DNA of 64,000 bases from Enterobacter sp. kpr-6 (lineage in GTDB: Bacteria > Pseudomonadota > Gammaproteobacteria > Enterobacterales > Enterobacteriaceae): NCBI RefSeq assembly GCF_900116015.1, contig NZ_FOYH01000004.1, forward strand, positions 1 through 64,000. The letters are read 5' to 3'. Position numbers and translations under genes: made by a program. The notes below the pieces were generated by a model, which saw only the letters and a list, made by a program, of their open reading frames with translations, ran no database searches and had not been told where the DNA came from. Positions 14,028-25,211 of the stretch are shown one piece after another (position 1 is the first letter of the stretch; every line of letters starts with the position of its first letter).

Positions 14028-16508
14028 ATGTCACAAGATCCTTTCCTGGAGCGCGAAGCTGAAAAGTACGCCAATCCAATTCCAAGCCGTGAGTTCATTC
14101 TCGATCACTTATCAAAACGCGAAAAACCGGCCAGCCGTGAAGAGCTGGCGATTGAACTGAACCTCGAAGGCGAAGAGCAGCTTGAAGGGCTGCGTCGCCG
14201 TCTGCGCGCCATGGAGCGCGACGGACAACTGGTCTTCACCCGCCGCCAGTGCTATGCCCTGCCAGAACGCCTCGACCTGCTGAAAGGCATCGTCATCGGT
14301 CACCGCGACGGCTTTGGCTTTTTACGCGTTGAAGGCCGCAAAGACGATCTCTACCTGTCGTCTGAACAGATGAAAACCTGCATTCATGGCGATCAGGTGC
14401 TGGCACAGCCGCTGGGTGCCGATCGTAAAGGCCGCCGTGAAGCGCGCATCGTCCGCGTGCTGGTGCCGAAAACCAGCCAGATTGTGGGCCGCTACTTTAC
14501 CGAAGCGGGCGTGGGCTTCGTGGTACCTGACGATAGCCGTCTGAGCTTTGATATCCTGATCCCGCCAGAAGAGATCATGAACGCGCGGATGGGCTTTGTG
14601 GTGGTGGTCGAACTGACCCAGCGCCCGACCCGTCGCACGAAAGCGGTCGGTAAGATTGTTGAAGTGCTCGGCGACAACATGGGCACCGGCATGGCCGTGG
14701 ACATGGCGCTGCGCACCCACGAGATCCCGTACGTCTGGCCGCAAGCGGTCGAAGATGAAATCGCCAGCCTGAAAGAGCAGGTGCCGGAAGAGGCAAAAGC
14801 GGGCCGCATTGACCTGCGCAATCTGCCGCTGATGACCATCGACGGCGAAGACGCCCGCGACTTTGATGATGCGGTCTACTGCGAGAAAAAACGCGGTGGC
14901 GGCTGGCGCTTATGGGTCGCCATTGCGGATGTGAGCTACTACGTGCGTCCCGGCACCTCGCTGGATGACGAAGCGCGCAACCGCGGCACCTCGGTCTACT
15001 TCCCGTCGCAGGTGGTGCCGATGCTGCCGGAAGTGCTCTCCAACGGCCTGTGCTCGCTCAACCCGCAGGTTGACCGCCTCTGCATGGTCTGCGAGATGAC
15101 CATCTCCGCCAAAGGGCGCTTAACCGGCTACAAATTCTATGAAGCGGTGATGAGCTCGCACGCGCGTCTGACCTACACCAAAGTGTGGCATATGCTCGAA
15201 GGCGACAAAGAACTGCGCGAGCAGTACGCCCCGCTGGTGAAACACATTGAAGAGCTGCACACCCTCTACAAAACGCTGAACCAGGCACGCGAAGAGCGCG
15301 GCGGCATCTCGTTTGAGAGTGAAGAAGCGAAGTTTATCTTCAATGCTGAACGCCGTATCGATCGCATTGAACTGACCGAGCGTAACGACGCGCATAAACT
15401 GATCGAAGAGTGCATGATCCTGGCGAACATCTCCGCCGCGCGTTTTGTGGAGAAAGCCAAAGAGCCTGCGCTGTTCCGTATTCACGACCGTCCGACCAAC
15501 GAAGCGATCACCTCTTTCCGTTCGGTGCTTGCGGAGCTGGGCCTGGAATTGCCGGGCGGCAGCAAGCCGGAGCCGGGCGATTACGCCGAACTGCTGGAAT
15601 CCATCGCCGATCGTCCTGACCACGAGATGCTGCAAACTATGCTGCTGCGCTCGATGAAACAGGCGATTTACGACCCGGAAAACCGTGGACACTTCGGCCT
15701 TGCCCTGCAACAGTACGCGCACTTTACCTCGCCGATCCGCCGTTATCCTGACCTGTCGCTGCACCGCGCCATTAAATACCTGCTGGCGAAAGAGCAGGGA
15801 CACGAAGGCGACAGCACCGACACCGGCGGCTGGCACTACTCCGTTGAAGCGATGCTGCAATTAGGTCAGCACTGTTCAATGGCAGAACGCCGCGCTGACG
15901 AAGCCACGCGCGAAGTCTCCGACTGGCTGAAGTGCGACTTTATGCAGGATCAGGTGGGCAACACCTTCTCCGGCGTTATTGCCAGCGTCACCGGTTTTGG
16001 TTTCTTCGTACGTTTAAGCGATCTGTTTATCGATGGCCTGGTGCACGTCTCTTCGCTCGACAACGACTACTATCGTTTCGATCAGGTAGGTCAGCGTCTG
16101 ATTGGCGAATCCGGCGGCCAGACCTATCGCCTCGGCGACCGCGTGGTAGTGCGCGTGGAAGCGGTCAATATGGACGAGCGCAAAATCGACTTCACGCTGA
16201 TCTCAAGCGAGCGCGGCCCACGTAACGTCGGCAAGACCGAACGTGAACGCGCGAAAAAAGGCACGCCGGGCCGCAACAGCAGCCGCCGTCGCCAGGTCGG
16301 TAAGAAAGTAAATTTTGAGCCGGACAGCGCTTTCCGTGGTGACAAAGGCAAGCCGAAGGCCAAAGGCAAAACCAAAGCGAAAGCCGACGACAGCGCAAAG
16401 CCAAAGGTGAAGAAAGAGAAAAAACCGAAGGCACCGTCGGCGCAAACGCAAAAAATCGCCGCGGCAACCAAAGCCAAACGTGCAGCGAAAAAGAAAATCG
16501 CTGAGTAA
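14028..16508 (+). CDS. rnr: ribonuclease R
   Basis: RNase R is a processive 3'-5' exoribonuclease able to degrade structured RNA, used in mRNA and rRNA quality control and trans-translation. The 826-residue product shows an N-terminal helix-turn-helix (SREFILDHL), two cold-shock domains, the RNB catalytic domain from about residue 260 ([17 protein letters not shown] with the metal-binding aspartates, [12 protein letters not shown]), an S1 domain near residue 645 ([10 protein letters not shown]) and a Lys-rich tail of about 90 residues. The start MSQDPF at 14028 has GGAGGA 7 bases upstream; an in-frame ATG-like start at 13986 would overlap nsrR. Confidence 0.97.
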   Translation: MSQDPFLEREAEKYANPIPSREFILDHLSKREKPASREELAIELNLEGEEQLEGLRRRLRAMERDGQLVFTRRQCYALPERLDLLKGIVIGHRDGFGFLRVEGRKDDLYLSSEQMKTCIHGDQVLAQPLGADRKGRREARIVRVLVPKTSQIVGRYFTEAGVGFVVPDDSRLSFDILIPPEEIMNARMGFVVVVELTQRPTRRTKAVGKIVEVLGDNMGTGMAVDMALRTHEIPYVWPQAVEDEIASLKEQVPEEAKAGRIDLRNLPLMTIDGEDARDFDDAVYCEKKRGGGWRLWVAIADVSYYVRPGTSLDDEARNRGTSVYFPSQVVPMLPEVLSNGLCSLNPQVDRLCMVCEMTISAKGRLTGYKFYEAVMSSHARLTYTKVWHMLEGDKELREQYAPLVKHIEELHTLYKTLNQAREERGGISFESEEAKFIFNAERRIDRIELTERNDAHKLIEECMILANISAARFVEKAKEPALFRIHDRPTNEAITSFRSVLAELGLELPGGSKPEPGDYAELLESIADRPDHEMLQTMLLRSMKQAIYDPENRGHFGLALQQYAHFTSPIRRYPDLSLHRAIKYLLAKEQGHEGDSTDTGGWHYSVEAMLQLGQHCSMAERRADEATREVSDWLKCDFMQDQVGNTFSGVIASVTGFGFFVRLSDLFIDGLVHVSSLDNDYYRFDQVGQRLIGESGGQTYRLGDRVVVRVEAVNMDERKIDFTLISSERGPRNVGKTERERAKKGTPGRNSSRRRQVGKKVNFEPDSAFRGDKGKPKAKGKTKAKADDSAKPKVKKEKKPKAPSAQTQKIAAATKAKRAAKKKIAE

Positions 16509-16573
16509 TTTTCCCCCTCATTCCAGCGGATGGCGTGAGGGTAACTGCTAACAGCTTAATAACGAGTACATTA

Positions 16574-17305
16574 ATGAGTGAAATGATTTACGGCATCCAC
16601 GCGGTGCAGGCACTGCTGGAACGCGCTCCTGAGCGCTTTCAGGAAGTTTTTATTCTGAAAGGTCGTGAAGACAAACGTTTGATGCCGCTTATCCATGCGC
16701 TGGAAGCCCAGGGCGTGCCGGTACAGGTGGCGTCCCGTCAATATCTGGACGAAAAGAGCGAAGGCGCGGTGCACCAGGGGATCATCGCCCGCGTGAAGCC
16801 GGGTCGTCAGTATCAGGAAAACGATCTGCCGGATCTGATCGCAAGCCTCGATAAACCGTTCTTTTTGATCCTCGATGGTGTGACCGATCCGCACAACCTC
16901 GGTGCCTGCCTGCGCAGCGCCGATGCCGCGGGTGTGCATGCGGTGATCGTGCCGAAAGACAAATCGGCCCAGCTTAACGCCACGGCGAAAAAAGTCGCCT
17001 GCGGCGCGGCAGAAAACGTGCCGCTGATCCGCGTCACCAACCTGGCGCGCACCATGCGTCTGTTGCAGGAAGAGAACATCTGGATCGTCGGCACCGCAGG
17101 CGAAGCGGATCACACGCTGTTCCAGAGCAAAATGACCGGTTCAATGGCGCTGGTGATGGGGGCCGAAGGCGAAGGGATGCGTCGTCTGACCCGCGAGCAC
17201 TGCGACGAACTGATCAGCATCCCGATGGCGGGCAGTGTGTCCTCGCTGAACGTGTCGGTGGCAACCGGGATTTGTTTGTTTGAGGCCGTGCGCCAGCGCG
17301 GTTAG
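16574..17305 (+). CDS. rlmB: 23S rRNA Gm2251 2'-O-methyltransferase RlmB
   Basis: RlmB methylates the ribose of G2251 in the peptidyl-transferase P loop of 23S rRNA with S-adenosylmethionine. The 243-residue product has an N-terminal substrate-binding domain ([12 protein letters not shown]) and a SPOUT domain with the three knot motifs: [33 protein letters not shown] and [22 protein letters not shown]. The start MSEMIYG at 16574 is the family one. It follows rnr by 65 bp and is followed by a repeat cluster; the K-12 yjfI-yjfC genes that come next in E. coli are missing. Confidence 0.97.
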   Translation: MSEMIYGIHAVQALLERAPERFQEVFILKGREDKRLMPLIHALEAQGVPVQVASRQYLDEKSEGAVHQGIIARVKPGRQYQENDLPDLIASLDKPFFLILDGVTDPHNLGACLRSADAAGVHAVIVPKDKSAQLNATAKKVACGAAENVPLIRVTNLARTMRLLQEENIWIVGTAGEADHTLFQSKMTGSMALVMGAEGEGMRRLTREHCDELISIPMAGSVSSLNVSVATGICLFEAVRQRG

Positions 17306-17321
17306 TTTTTCTGGTTAAGTT

Positions 17322-17451
17322 CACCCTAACCCTCTCCCTGAGGGAGAGGGAATAGCCCGAGCATGAGTCTGACTCTCCCTCAGGGAGAGGGAATAGCCCG
17401 GGCGCGGACTTGCCCTCCCTCTCCCTCAGGGAGAGGGCCGGGGTGAGGGTG
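17322..17451. repeat. intergenic CCCTCTCCCT palindrome repeat, cluster A
   Basis: The block opens with CACCCTAACCCTCTCCCT and closes with GGCCGGGGTGAGGGTG. Inside are three palindromic units of the type CCCTCTCCCTsAGGGAGAGGG (about 17330-17350, 17373-17391 and 17416-17437), joined by AATAGCCCGAGC-type spacers that are themselves repeated. The same family occurs at three other sites in this window. It resembles a REP/BIME-type non-autonomous repeat. Confidence 0.85.
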
Positions 17452-17540
17452 TTCTCTTCCCATTTTGTGATCCCCCCAACGCGCCAGTCACCCTTCGCTG
17501 TCCATACTTACTGGCAATGCCATTGAAGGAGGGACGCAAC

Positions 17541-19160
17541 ATGCACTGGCACACCCACACCGTGTTTAACCAACCCATTCCGCTTCACAACAGCAATCTC
17601 TTTCTCTCAGACCAGGCGCTGCACGACGCGGTGATCCGCGAAGGCGCAGGCTGGGACGTGGAACTGCTCGCCAGCATCGGGCAACAGCTTGGCACGGCAG
17701 AATCCCTTGAACTCGGCAGGCTGGCGAACAGTAATCCGCCCGAACTGTTGCGCTATGACGCCACCGGTGAGCGGCTGGACGATGTGCGCTTTCATCCGGC
17801 CTGGCATCTGCTGATGCAGGGGCTGTGCGCCAACCGGGTGCATAATCTGGCCTGGGAAGATGACGCGCGGTTAGGATCGTTCGTTGCCCGTGCCGCGCGC
17901 TTTGTACTTCATGCACAGGTGGAAGCGGGCACGCTTTGCCCGGTCACCATGACCTTTGCCGCCACGCCCCTGCTGCAACAATCCTTGCCGACACCCTTTC
18001 ACGACTGGTTAAAACCGCTGATGAGTGACCGCTATGATCCGCATCTGGCACCCGGCGCACAAAAGCGCGGACTGCTGATCGGCATGGGGATGACCGAAAA
18101 GCAGGGCGGTTCCGACGTGCTCAGTAACACGACAAAGGCTGAAAAAAGCGGTGACGTTTACCGGCTGGTGGGGCACAAATGGTTTTTCTCGGTGCCGCAA
18201 AGCGATGCGCATCTGGTACTGGCTCAGGCCAAAGGCGGCCTGTCATGCTTTTTCGTGCCGCGATTTTTACCTGACGGGATGCGCAACGCGGTGCGTCTGG
18301 AGCGCCTGAAAGACAAACTGGGCAACCGTTCCAACGCCAGTAGCGAAGCGGAATTTTTCGATGCGACCGGCTGGCTGCTGGGGGAGGAGGGCGACGGCGT
18401 GCGGCAGATCCTCAAAATGGGTGGTCTGACGCGCGTGGACTGCGCCCTTGGCAGCCACGGCCTGATGCGCCGCGCCTTTTCCGTGGCGCTCTATCACGCC
18501 CATCAGCGGCAGGCGTTCGGCAAAAATCTGGTCGATCAGCCTCTGATGCGTGAAGTGCTCAGCCGGATGGCCCTTCAGCTTGAAGGACAAGCCGCCTTTC
18601 TGTTTCAACTGGCGGGCGCGTGGGATAAGCGCGCCAGCGAGCAGGCGGCGCTGTGGGCGCGGCTGTTCACACCTGTCGCAAAATTCAGCATCTGCAAGGC
18701 AGGCATCCCCTTTGTGGCGGAAGCGATGGAAGTGCTCGGCGGGATCGGCTATTGCGAAGAGAGCGAACTGCCGCGCCTGTACCGCGAAATGCCGGTCAAC
18801 AGTATCTGGGAAGGCTCAGGCAATATCATGTGCCTCGACGTGCTGCGGGTGCTGGCAAAACAGCACGGTGCAATGGATTTATTGCTGGCGGCGTTTGGGG
18901 AAGTGAAGGGGCAGGATCGGCATTTTGATCGCGCCTGGCGGCAGTTGCAGCCGCGTCTGTATAAGCCTCAGGAGGCGCAGGCCCGCGAGTTGGTGCAGCA
19001 ACTTTATCTGCTGGCCTCAGGCAGGCAGATGCTGCGCCACGCGTCTCCGCCGCTGGCCCAGGCCTGGTGTCAAATGATGCTGGATACCCGTGGCGGCTCG
19101 CTGATTGATAAGCAGGTGCAAAACGACCTGCTGCTGCGCGCCACGGGCGGGGTGGGTTAA
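17541..19160 (+). CDS. aidB: acyl-CoA-dehydrogenase-like DNA-binding protein AidB
   Basis: AidB is an FAD-containing acyl-CoA dehydrogenase homologue induced during alkylation damage (Ada regulon in E. coli) that binds DNA and is thought to protect promoters. The 539-residue product has the ACAD core ([46 protein letters not shown]), the C-terminal catalytic-region segment [21 protein letters not shown], and a terminal DNA-binding extension. The ATG at 17541 has AAGGAGGGA upstream. Its stop codon shares TTAA with the stop of the convergent chemoreceptor gene. Confidence 0.96.
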   Translation: MHWHTHTVFNQPIPLHNSNLFLSDQALHDAVIREGAGWDVELLASIGQQLGTAESLELGRLANSNPPELLRYDATGERLDDVRFHPAWHLLMQGLCANRVHNLAWEDDARLGSFVARAARFVLHAQVEAGTLCPVTMTFAATPLLQQSLPTPFHDWLKPLMSDRYDPHLAPGAQKRGLLIGMGMTEKQGGSDVLSNTTKAEKSGDVYRLVGHKWFFSVPQSDAHLVLAQAKGGLSCFFVPRFLPDGMRNAVRLERLKDKLGNRSNASSEAEFFDATGWLLGEEGDGVRQILKMGGLTRVDCALGSHGLMRRAFSVALYHAHQRQAFGKNLVDQPLMREVLSRMALQLEGQAAFLFQLAGAWDKRASEQAALWARLFTPVAKFSICKAGIPFVAEAMEVLGGIGYCEESELPRLYREMPVNSIWEGSGNIMCLDVLRVLAKQHGAMDLLLAAFGEVKGQDRHFDRAWRQLQPRLYKPQEAQARELVQQLYLLASGRQMLRHASPPLAQAWCQMMLDTRGGSLIDKQVQNDLLLRATGGVG

Positions 19161-21082
19161 AGGCGGAACAGGCTGACCAGTTCGTTCAGGTGGTTGCCTT
19201 TCTCACGCAGCGTGCGCGCCGTGGCTTCGCTGCGTGAAACCCGTCCGGCGTTAACGTGGGTAGCTTCGCCAATGTGCGTCATGGCGATATTCACCTGGCC
19301 AATTCCGGCGGATTGCTCATGTGACGCATGGTTAATTTCGGTCACTAACTGATTGATATCGCGCATATGATCGATGATTGAGCCCATCGCCTGTTGCGTT
19401 TGCTCCGACAGCGCGTGGCCTTCGGTGACTTTGCTCAGGGTGTCGTTGATCAGCCCCTCGATCTCTTTCACCGCATTGCCACTGCGGGCCGCCAGCGCAC
19501 GCACTTCCTGGGCGACGACGGCAAAGCCTTTACCATGCTCGCCCGCGCGGGCCGCTTCCACGGCGGCGTTCAGCGCCAGGATATTGGTCTGAAAGGCAAT
19601 TGACTCGATAACGTGTGTAATGTCGGCGATACGTTGCGATGCGTCGCGAATATCGTTCATGGTGGCAACCGCATAGCCGACAGTTTGCCCGCCTTTCTGC
19701 ACCGCCTGGGAGGTTTCTTTCACCAGATGCTGCGTTTGCTCCATGTTGTCAGCGGTTTGCTGCACGGTGGCGGCGAGCTGCTCCATGCTGGCGGAGGTTT
19801 CCTCCACGCTGCTGGCCTGCTTATTGATTTGCTCGCTGATTTCGCCGCTGTCTGCCGCCAGTGCATTGGTGCCTTCATTGATTTCGCCCGCAGCTTCGCG
19901 CACCTGTCTGACCATGGTTTGCAAACCGTGGCCGATGCCGTTGATCGCAGTGATTAGCTGGCCCACTTCATCATGACGACGGGTATCCAGCGTGGCGCGT
20001 AAGTCCCCGGCAGCGTAGCGTTGCGCCAGCCCGGTTACATCGCGCAGCGGACGCGTCAGCCAGCGGCGAATAATCACCACGTACAGGGCGGCAAAGAGCA
20101 GGGAGATCACTGCGCCCGCCAGCAAAAACTGATTGCGCAGGGTGGTCACATCGCGCAGCAGTACCGCTTTATCCACCTCGCCAACGATTGTCCAGTTCCA
20201 GCCTGGCAGCGTGGTCCACGACATTTTCAGCGTGCGGCCTTCGGCATCGGTGCGCTCCAGCGTGCCGGATGGCGTCGTCTGCATCGCTTTCTGCGTGGCG
20301 TCATCCCACTGCGGGCGCTGGCCTTCTTCACGCGGGTGGAACAGATAATTGCCGTAATTCTTGCCAGGGTTGTTATCCAGCACATAGAAATGGCCGCTTT
20401 CACCCAGTTTGCGGGAGAGAATTTTCTCGCGCATCACGTTCCAGGAACGGGTGATATCCACGCCGACAAACAGAATGGCAATGGTGTTACCGCTGGCATC
20501 TTTTACCGGCTGATACTGGGTGATGTAGCGTTTACCGAACAGCAGGGCCAGGCCGCGATACGCCTCACCGCGCAGAACGGGGGCCATCGCCGGGCTGGCT
20601 TTATCCAGTTGGGTGCCGATGGCGCGCTCGCCGTTCTCTTTACGCAGCGAGGTTGCCACGCGAATGAAATCATCGCCGTTGCGCACAAACAGGGTCGCAA
20701 TCGCGCCAGTACGATTCAGAAAATCATCCGGGGCGCTGTTATTTTCATGCAGTTCGGTATCGCCGCCCTTAAGCAGCGGAACGTTAAGGCCGTTAATAGT
20801 GCGGATTTGCGTGGGATCGACGCTCATGGGTTGCGGAATAAAACTTCCGAACAGCGTCGTGTAGCTTTGCACTTCTTCGCTCAGGCTGGTGTTAAACATT
20901 TCTACCATATCCACCATGCCCGTGGACTGGCTATGCAGATCTTCGACCGCCAGCGCTTCCAGTTGCTGGCTGGCTTTATGACTCATCAGAAACGTAAATA
21001 ACAGGAACAGGACGGCAACGCTTACGCCTGTCAGTAGCGAAAGTTTAGTGCCAAGCCCAGTACGGCGAAAAAATGCGGTCAT
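19157..21082 (-). CDS. methyl-accepting chemotaxis protein with Cache-type sensor
   Basis: A 641-residue transmembrane chemoreceptor. It has membrane helix 1 at residues 14-34, a large periplasmic sensor of about 285 residues resembling single-Cache domains ([39 protein letters not shown]), helix 2 near 320-342, a HAMP domain, and the cytoplasmic signalling helices with the conserved hairpin tip [20 protein letters not shown]. No NWETF tail is present, so it would rely on other receptors for methylation enzymes. The ligand is unknown. It is absent at this locus in K-12. A sigma-28 type promoter lies upstream at 21115-21141, linking it to the flagellar regulon. Confidence 0.93.
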   Translation of the reverse strand: MTAFFRRTGLGTKLSLLTGVSVAVLFLLFTFLMSHKASQQLEALAVEDLHSQSTGMVDMVEMFNTSLSEEVQSYTTLFGSFIPQPMSVDPTQIRTINGLNVPLLKGGDTELHENNSAPDDFLNRTGAIATLFVRNGDDFIRVATSLRKENGERAIGTQLDKASPAMAPVLRGEAYRGLALLFGKRYITQYQPVKDASGNTIAILFVGVDITRSWNVMREKILSRKLGESGHFYVLDNNPGKNYGNYLFHPREEGQRPQWDDATQKAMQTTPSGTLERTDAEGRTLKMSWTTLPGWNWTIVGEVDKAVLLRDVTTLRNQFLLAGAVISLLFAALYVVIIRRWLTRPLRDVTGLAQRYAAGDLRATLDTRRHDEVGQLITAINGIGHGLQTMVRQVREAAGEINEGTNALAADSGEISEQINKQASSVEETSASMEQLAATVQQTADNMEQTQHLVKETSQAVQKGGQTVGYAVATMNDIRDASQRIADITHVIESIAFQTNILALNAAVEAARAGEHGKGFAVVAQEVRALAARSGNAVKEIEGLINDTLSKVTEGHALSEQTQQAMGSIIDHMRDINQLVTEINHASHEQSAGIGQVNIAMTHIGEATHVNAGRVSRSEATARTLREKGNHLNELVSLFRL

Positions 21083-21114
21083 AAATTATCCGTGAATCGA
21101 GAGGTATGGCTCGT

Positions 21115-21141
21115 TCAACGGCAGTTACCCGCTAACATTTA
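21115..21141 (-). promoter_or_regulatory. sigma-28 (FliA) promoter of the Cache chemoreceptor
   Basis: Read on the minus strand, TAAATGTT, an 11-bp spacer and GCCGTTGA match the FliA consensus TAAAGTTT-N11-GCCGATAA (first box 6/8, second 6/8, exact spacing). It is 33 bases before the ATG. Confidence 0.7.
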
Positions 21142-21247
21142 GGCGATCTGTGTAACCAAATGTTACCAGAATATATTGTCTTAATAACAATGTGGTAATT
21201 AAAAATTAACATGAAAAAGCCACCAGATAGGGTGGCTTCAAAAAATC

Positions 21248-21523
21248 TTATGCGTAAATAATGGCTTGCACGCGCCAGTGATCGGCATGCTGGTTTTCCT
21301 GCATCTTAATAATGCGATACCAGGAGGCTCCCCGTTCATCTGCCTTCAGAGCGATAACGCGTTCAACATCCTGTGCACTGCCGCAAATATTACTGACTGA
21401 AATCAGGCCAATTTCATTGAGGCCTGTCACGCAGTCCGCGCTGGCGAACTCCGCAGATTGCGCTGTGGTACTCACTAAACCAACGGAAAGTAACAGTGAG
21501 GTTAAGGCAAGTGATCGTTTCAT
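21248..21523 (-). CDS. yjfN: DUF1471 periplasmic protein YjfN
   Basis: A 91-residue protein with a Sec signal peptide (MKRSLALTSLLLSVGLVSTTAQSA) and one DUF1471/YdgH-type domain (ASADCVTGLNEIGLISVSN, ADERGASWYRIIKM, WRVQAIIYA). It is close to E. coli YjfN. Members of this family (BhsA, McbA, YjfN, YjfO) are small secreted proteins tied to stress and biofilm phenotypes; the molecular role of this one is not shown by the sequence. Two more members, bsmA and yjfY, lie within 1.8 kb. Confidence 0.9.
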   Translation of the reverse strand: MKRSLALTSLLLSVGLVSTTAQSAEFASADCVTGLNEIGLISVSNICGSAQDVERVIALKADERGASWYRIIKMQENQHADHWRVQAIIYA

Positions 21524-21676
21524 TTGTCAGCTCCATTTAACGTTACCCTGGATAAGGTCAGGGCAGTCCATCGCGCTTAAACTCATTCCCTTGCCGCTGG
21601 CATTGAGTTCATTCTGCACAGGAATACGTCTACGGACGCAAAGCAGTGTAAATTTACTTTAAAAATCAACGCTTAT

Positions 21677-22006
21677 TTATTGACGATATAAGATGGCCTG
21701 CGAATACCACTGGCCGGTAAAGACGGTATCGTCATTAAGGATGATGACGTAATAATCTGCTTTTGCTGCGGTGGCTTTGGCTTTAATTTCCGCCTCCGCA
21801 TCCATGGGTGAACCATGGACCATCGCGCTAATTGTTCCCATTTTTTGCAATCCTTGCGTCTGATCACGACTGATTTCTTGTGGCTCGCTGGTGACCGGCG
21901 GCGGTGGCTTAGGCGTACCCTGAAGTGCGCTACAACCGCTAAGCACAAGTGCCAGCATGACCGGAACAAATAAACGCATGGTATTTTCTCGTTTCCTGAT
22001 AGCCAT
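21677..22006 (-). CDS. bsmA: DUF1471 lipoprotein BsmA
   Basis: A 109-residue lipoprotein with the lipobox LVLSGC near residue 25, then a short Pro-rich linker (TPKPPPPVTSEP) and a DUF1471 domain ending GQWYSQAILYRQ. It corresponds to E. coli BsmA (YjfO), an outer-membrane-associated protein implicated in biofilm stress resistance. The frame is open to 22165 but the start at 22006 has GGAGGG upstream and gives the E. coli length. Confidence 0.88.
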   Translation of the reverse strand: MAIRKRENTMRLFVPVMLALVLSGCSALQGTPKPPPPVTSEPQEISRDQTQGLQKMGTISAMVHGSPMDAEAEIKAKATAAKADYYVIILNDDTVFTGQWYSQAILYRQ

Positions 22007-22191
22007 AGTGTAGCCCTCCAGAAATTTCCCTTTGGGGGAATGTTCCCGATTTGTTAGCTGTGACGTGATTTTCGAATGAAAATCACCTGAAAGCGTAATG
22101 GACATCTCAACATTATGGATTAAAACCGTAGATTCACGCTTGCGCCAGGTTTCACTGCATGGCATATCTTAAAAAAAGTCTGGAGATGACC

Positions 22192-22911
22192 ATGATTGAA
22201 CTTGGCATTCGCCACGTCGCCGGCATTGAAACTCTGCATGCAACACCCGCGGGCAGCCAGGATCGCGCGCTGCCCACGGTGCTGTTTTACCACGGGTTCA
22301 CATCATCAAAGCTGGTTTACAGCTATTTCGCTGTGGCGCTGGCACAGGCGGGATTCCGCGTGGTGATGCCGGATGCCCGCGATCACGGTGCGCGTTTTGA
22401 TGGCGATGAAGCTCACCGGCTCACGCAGTTCTGGCAAATTTTGCATACCAATTTTGTTGAATTCGACGCGATTAAGGCCGCGCTCTACGCAGACGGTTTG
22501 ATTGCCGATGACCGGCTGGCGGTGGGTGGCGCGTCAATGGGGGGCATGACCGCGCTGGGACTGATGACGCAGCACACGGAAATCACCTGCGTGGCAAGCC
22601 TGATGGGATCGGGCTATTTCACGACCCTCGCCGATACGCTTTTCCCTCCCGCTGATCCGCAGGCGATAGCGCCGCTCAAAGACTGGGATGTCACGCATCA
22701 GTTAGACCGTCTGACCGACAGACCATTGCTACTATGGCATGGCATTGCCGACGACGTGGTGCCCGCCGCGCAAACACAACGTCTGGCGCAGGCGCTGCGT
22801 CAGGCGGGGCTGGACGCGCAATTAACCTGCCTTCTCGATGAAGGCGTGAAGCACCGCATCACGCCGACCGCGCTTGAGGCCACGGTACGCTTTTTTTGCG
22901 CGCATCTGTAA
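22192..22911 (+). CDS. yjfP: alpha/beta-hydrolase esterase YjfP
   Basis: A 239-residue cytosolic alpha/beta hydrolase. The nucleophile elbow GGASMGG is near residue 117, the oxyanion segment FYHGFTSSKL near residue 35, an acid residue fits WHGIADDVVPA, and the catalytic His fits DEGVKHRITP. E. coli YjfP is a carboxylesterase. The start at 22192 has CTGGAG 7 bases upstream; an in-frame ATG at 22159 overlaps the leader of the divergent bsmA. Its physiological substrate is unknown. Confidence 0.9.
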   Translation: MIELGIRHVAGIETLHATPAGSQDRALPTVLFYHGFTSSKLVYSYFAVALAQAGFRVVMPDARDHGARFDGDEAHRLTQFWQILHTNFVEFDAIKAALYADGLIADDRLAVGGASMGGMTALGLMTQHTEITCVASLMGSGYFTTLADTLFPPADPQAIAPLKDWDVTHQLDRLTDRPLLLWHGIADDVVPAAQTQRLAQALRQAGLDAQLTCLLDEGVKHRITPTALEATVRFFCAHL

Positions 22912-22925
22912 GCGCAATCTAAAGG

Positions 22926-22951
22926 CAAAAAAAGCCCCCGGAGGTGGGGGC
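22926..22951 (-). terminator. rho-independent terminator of yjfY
   Basis: On the minus strand GCCCCCACCTCCGGGGGC forms a tight hairpin followed by seven T residues. It also lies just after yjfP on the plus strand. Confidence 0.85.
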
Positions 22952-22991
22952 GAATGACTATGGCAATATTTTCGTTGTGGTAAATCTGCTG

Positions 22992-23267
22992 CTAGCGGTA
23001 GATCGCCGCGCTGGCGTGAATATTACCGTTGCTTCCCGGCTCATGAATGAGTATTTCATGCCAGGACGTTGCGCCGTGTGCGTCTGCTTCGTCTTGAAGG
23101 GCCTGATGTGCTTCGCTTTCAGTGGCGAGATTATGATTGATATAAATTACGCCCAGACTGTGCACATCATCCATATTTCGGGTTACCTGGTCGTCGATAT
23201 TAACTGCTGCCGTCACGTTCGCGCTCAGCAATAACGCGGCAAGGAATGAGAATGCGATGGTTTTCAT
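22992..23267 (-). CDS. yjfY: DUF1471 periplasmic protein YjfY
   Basis: A 91-residue protein with a signal peptide (MKTIAFSFLAALLLSANVTA) and a DUF1471 domain (NMDDVHSLGVIYINHN, HEILIHEPGSNGNIHASAAIYR), matching E. coli YjfY. The frame is open to 23396, but the MKTIAFSF start is the only one that yields a signal peptide. In K-12 the ula ascorbate-utilisation genes separate yjfP and yjfY; here the genes are adjacent. Confidence 0.9.
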   Translation of the reverse strand: MKTIAFSFLAALLLSANVTAAVNIDDQVTRNMDDVHSLGVIYINHNLATESEAHQALQDEADAHGATSWHEILIHEPGSNGNIHASAAIYR

Positions 23268-23448
23268 GGTGTTACGCTCCGAAACTGCTAATGACGTTAC
23301 CTTTTGAAAGCAATTCCTCCCGGTTAAAAGAGTGTTATCTAAGTGTAATCGCAGGCCCCAGGAGTTACCGCGACCATTTCTGATGCAGTTGTTCAAAAAA
23401 ATGCTGTAATGCGTTTTGCTTAATTTTAAGCCACTGACTGAGCCTGGC

Positions 23449-23476
23449 TTTACGCTTCGTGCGAATTATTTATACA
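23449..23476 (+). promoter_or_regulatory. candidate promoter of the rpsF operon
   Basis: TTTACG and TATACA with a 16-bp spacer are followed by a GC-rich segment and a leader of about 130 bases ahead of rpsF. Confidence 0.45.
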
Positions 23477-23547
23477 ACGCGCTTGAGTTCGGCAGGCGTC
23501 GCAAGTATGATTACGCGTCAATTTTTCAGCCGCCTTTCAAACACGTT

Positions 23548-24007
<460 letters not shown>

Positions 24008-24013
24008 TTTCTG

Positions 24014-24560
<547 letters not shown>

Positions 24561-24589
24561 TCGGTCACGGTCCATTAATACGACTTTGA

Positions 24590-25051
<462 letters not shown>

Positions 25052-25078
25052 TCTGCAACTGTCGTACTGATAACACAC

Positions 25079-25110
25079 AAAACGCCGACCTCGTGTCGGC
25101 GTTTTGCTTT
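25079..25110 (+). terminator. rho-independent terminator of the rpsF operon
   Basis: AAAACGCCGAC and GTCGGCGTTTT form an 11-bp stem with a CTCGT loop, followed by GCTTTTTAT. Confidence 0.95.
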
Positions 25111-25211
25111 TTATGCCGCCCCCACGTCTCACTTCAGTCCTCACAGGATAGATATTCATTTCTGATTCACTGATAATAAAATAAAACGTTATTTCAACAT
25201 CGGTGGAAGGA

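Noticed and set aside
17322-17451. repeat clusters as a CRISPR array
   Set aside because: The units are palindromic, vary in length, and are not separated by unique spacers of constant size; no cas genes are present.
20021-21001. 326-codon open frame on the plus strand
   Set aside because: It is wholly antisense to the Cache chemoreceptor, has no family features and reflects the high-GC codon pattern of that gene.
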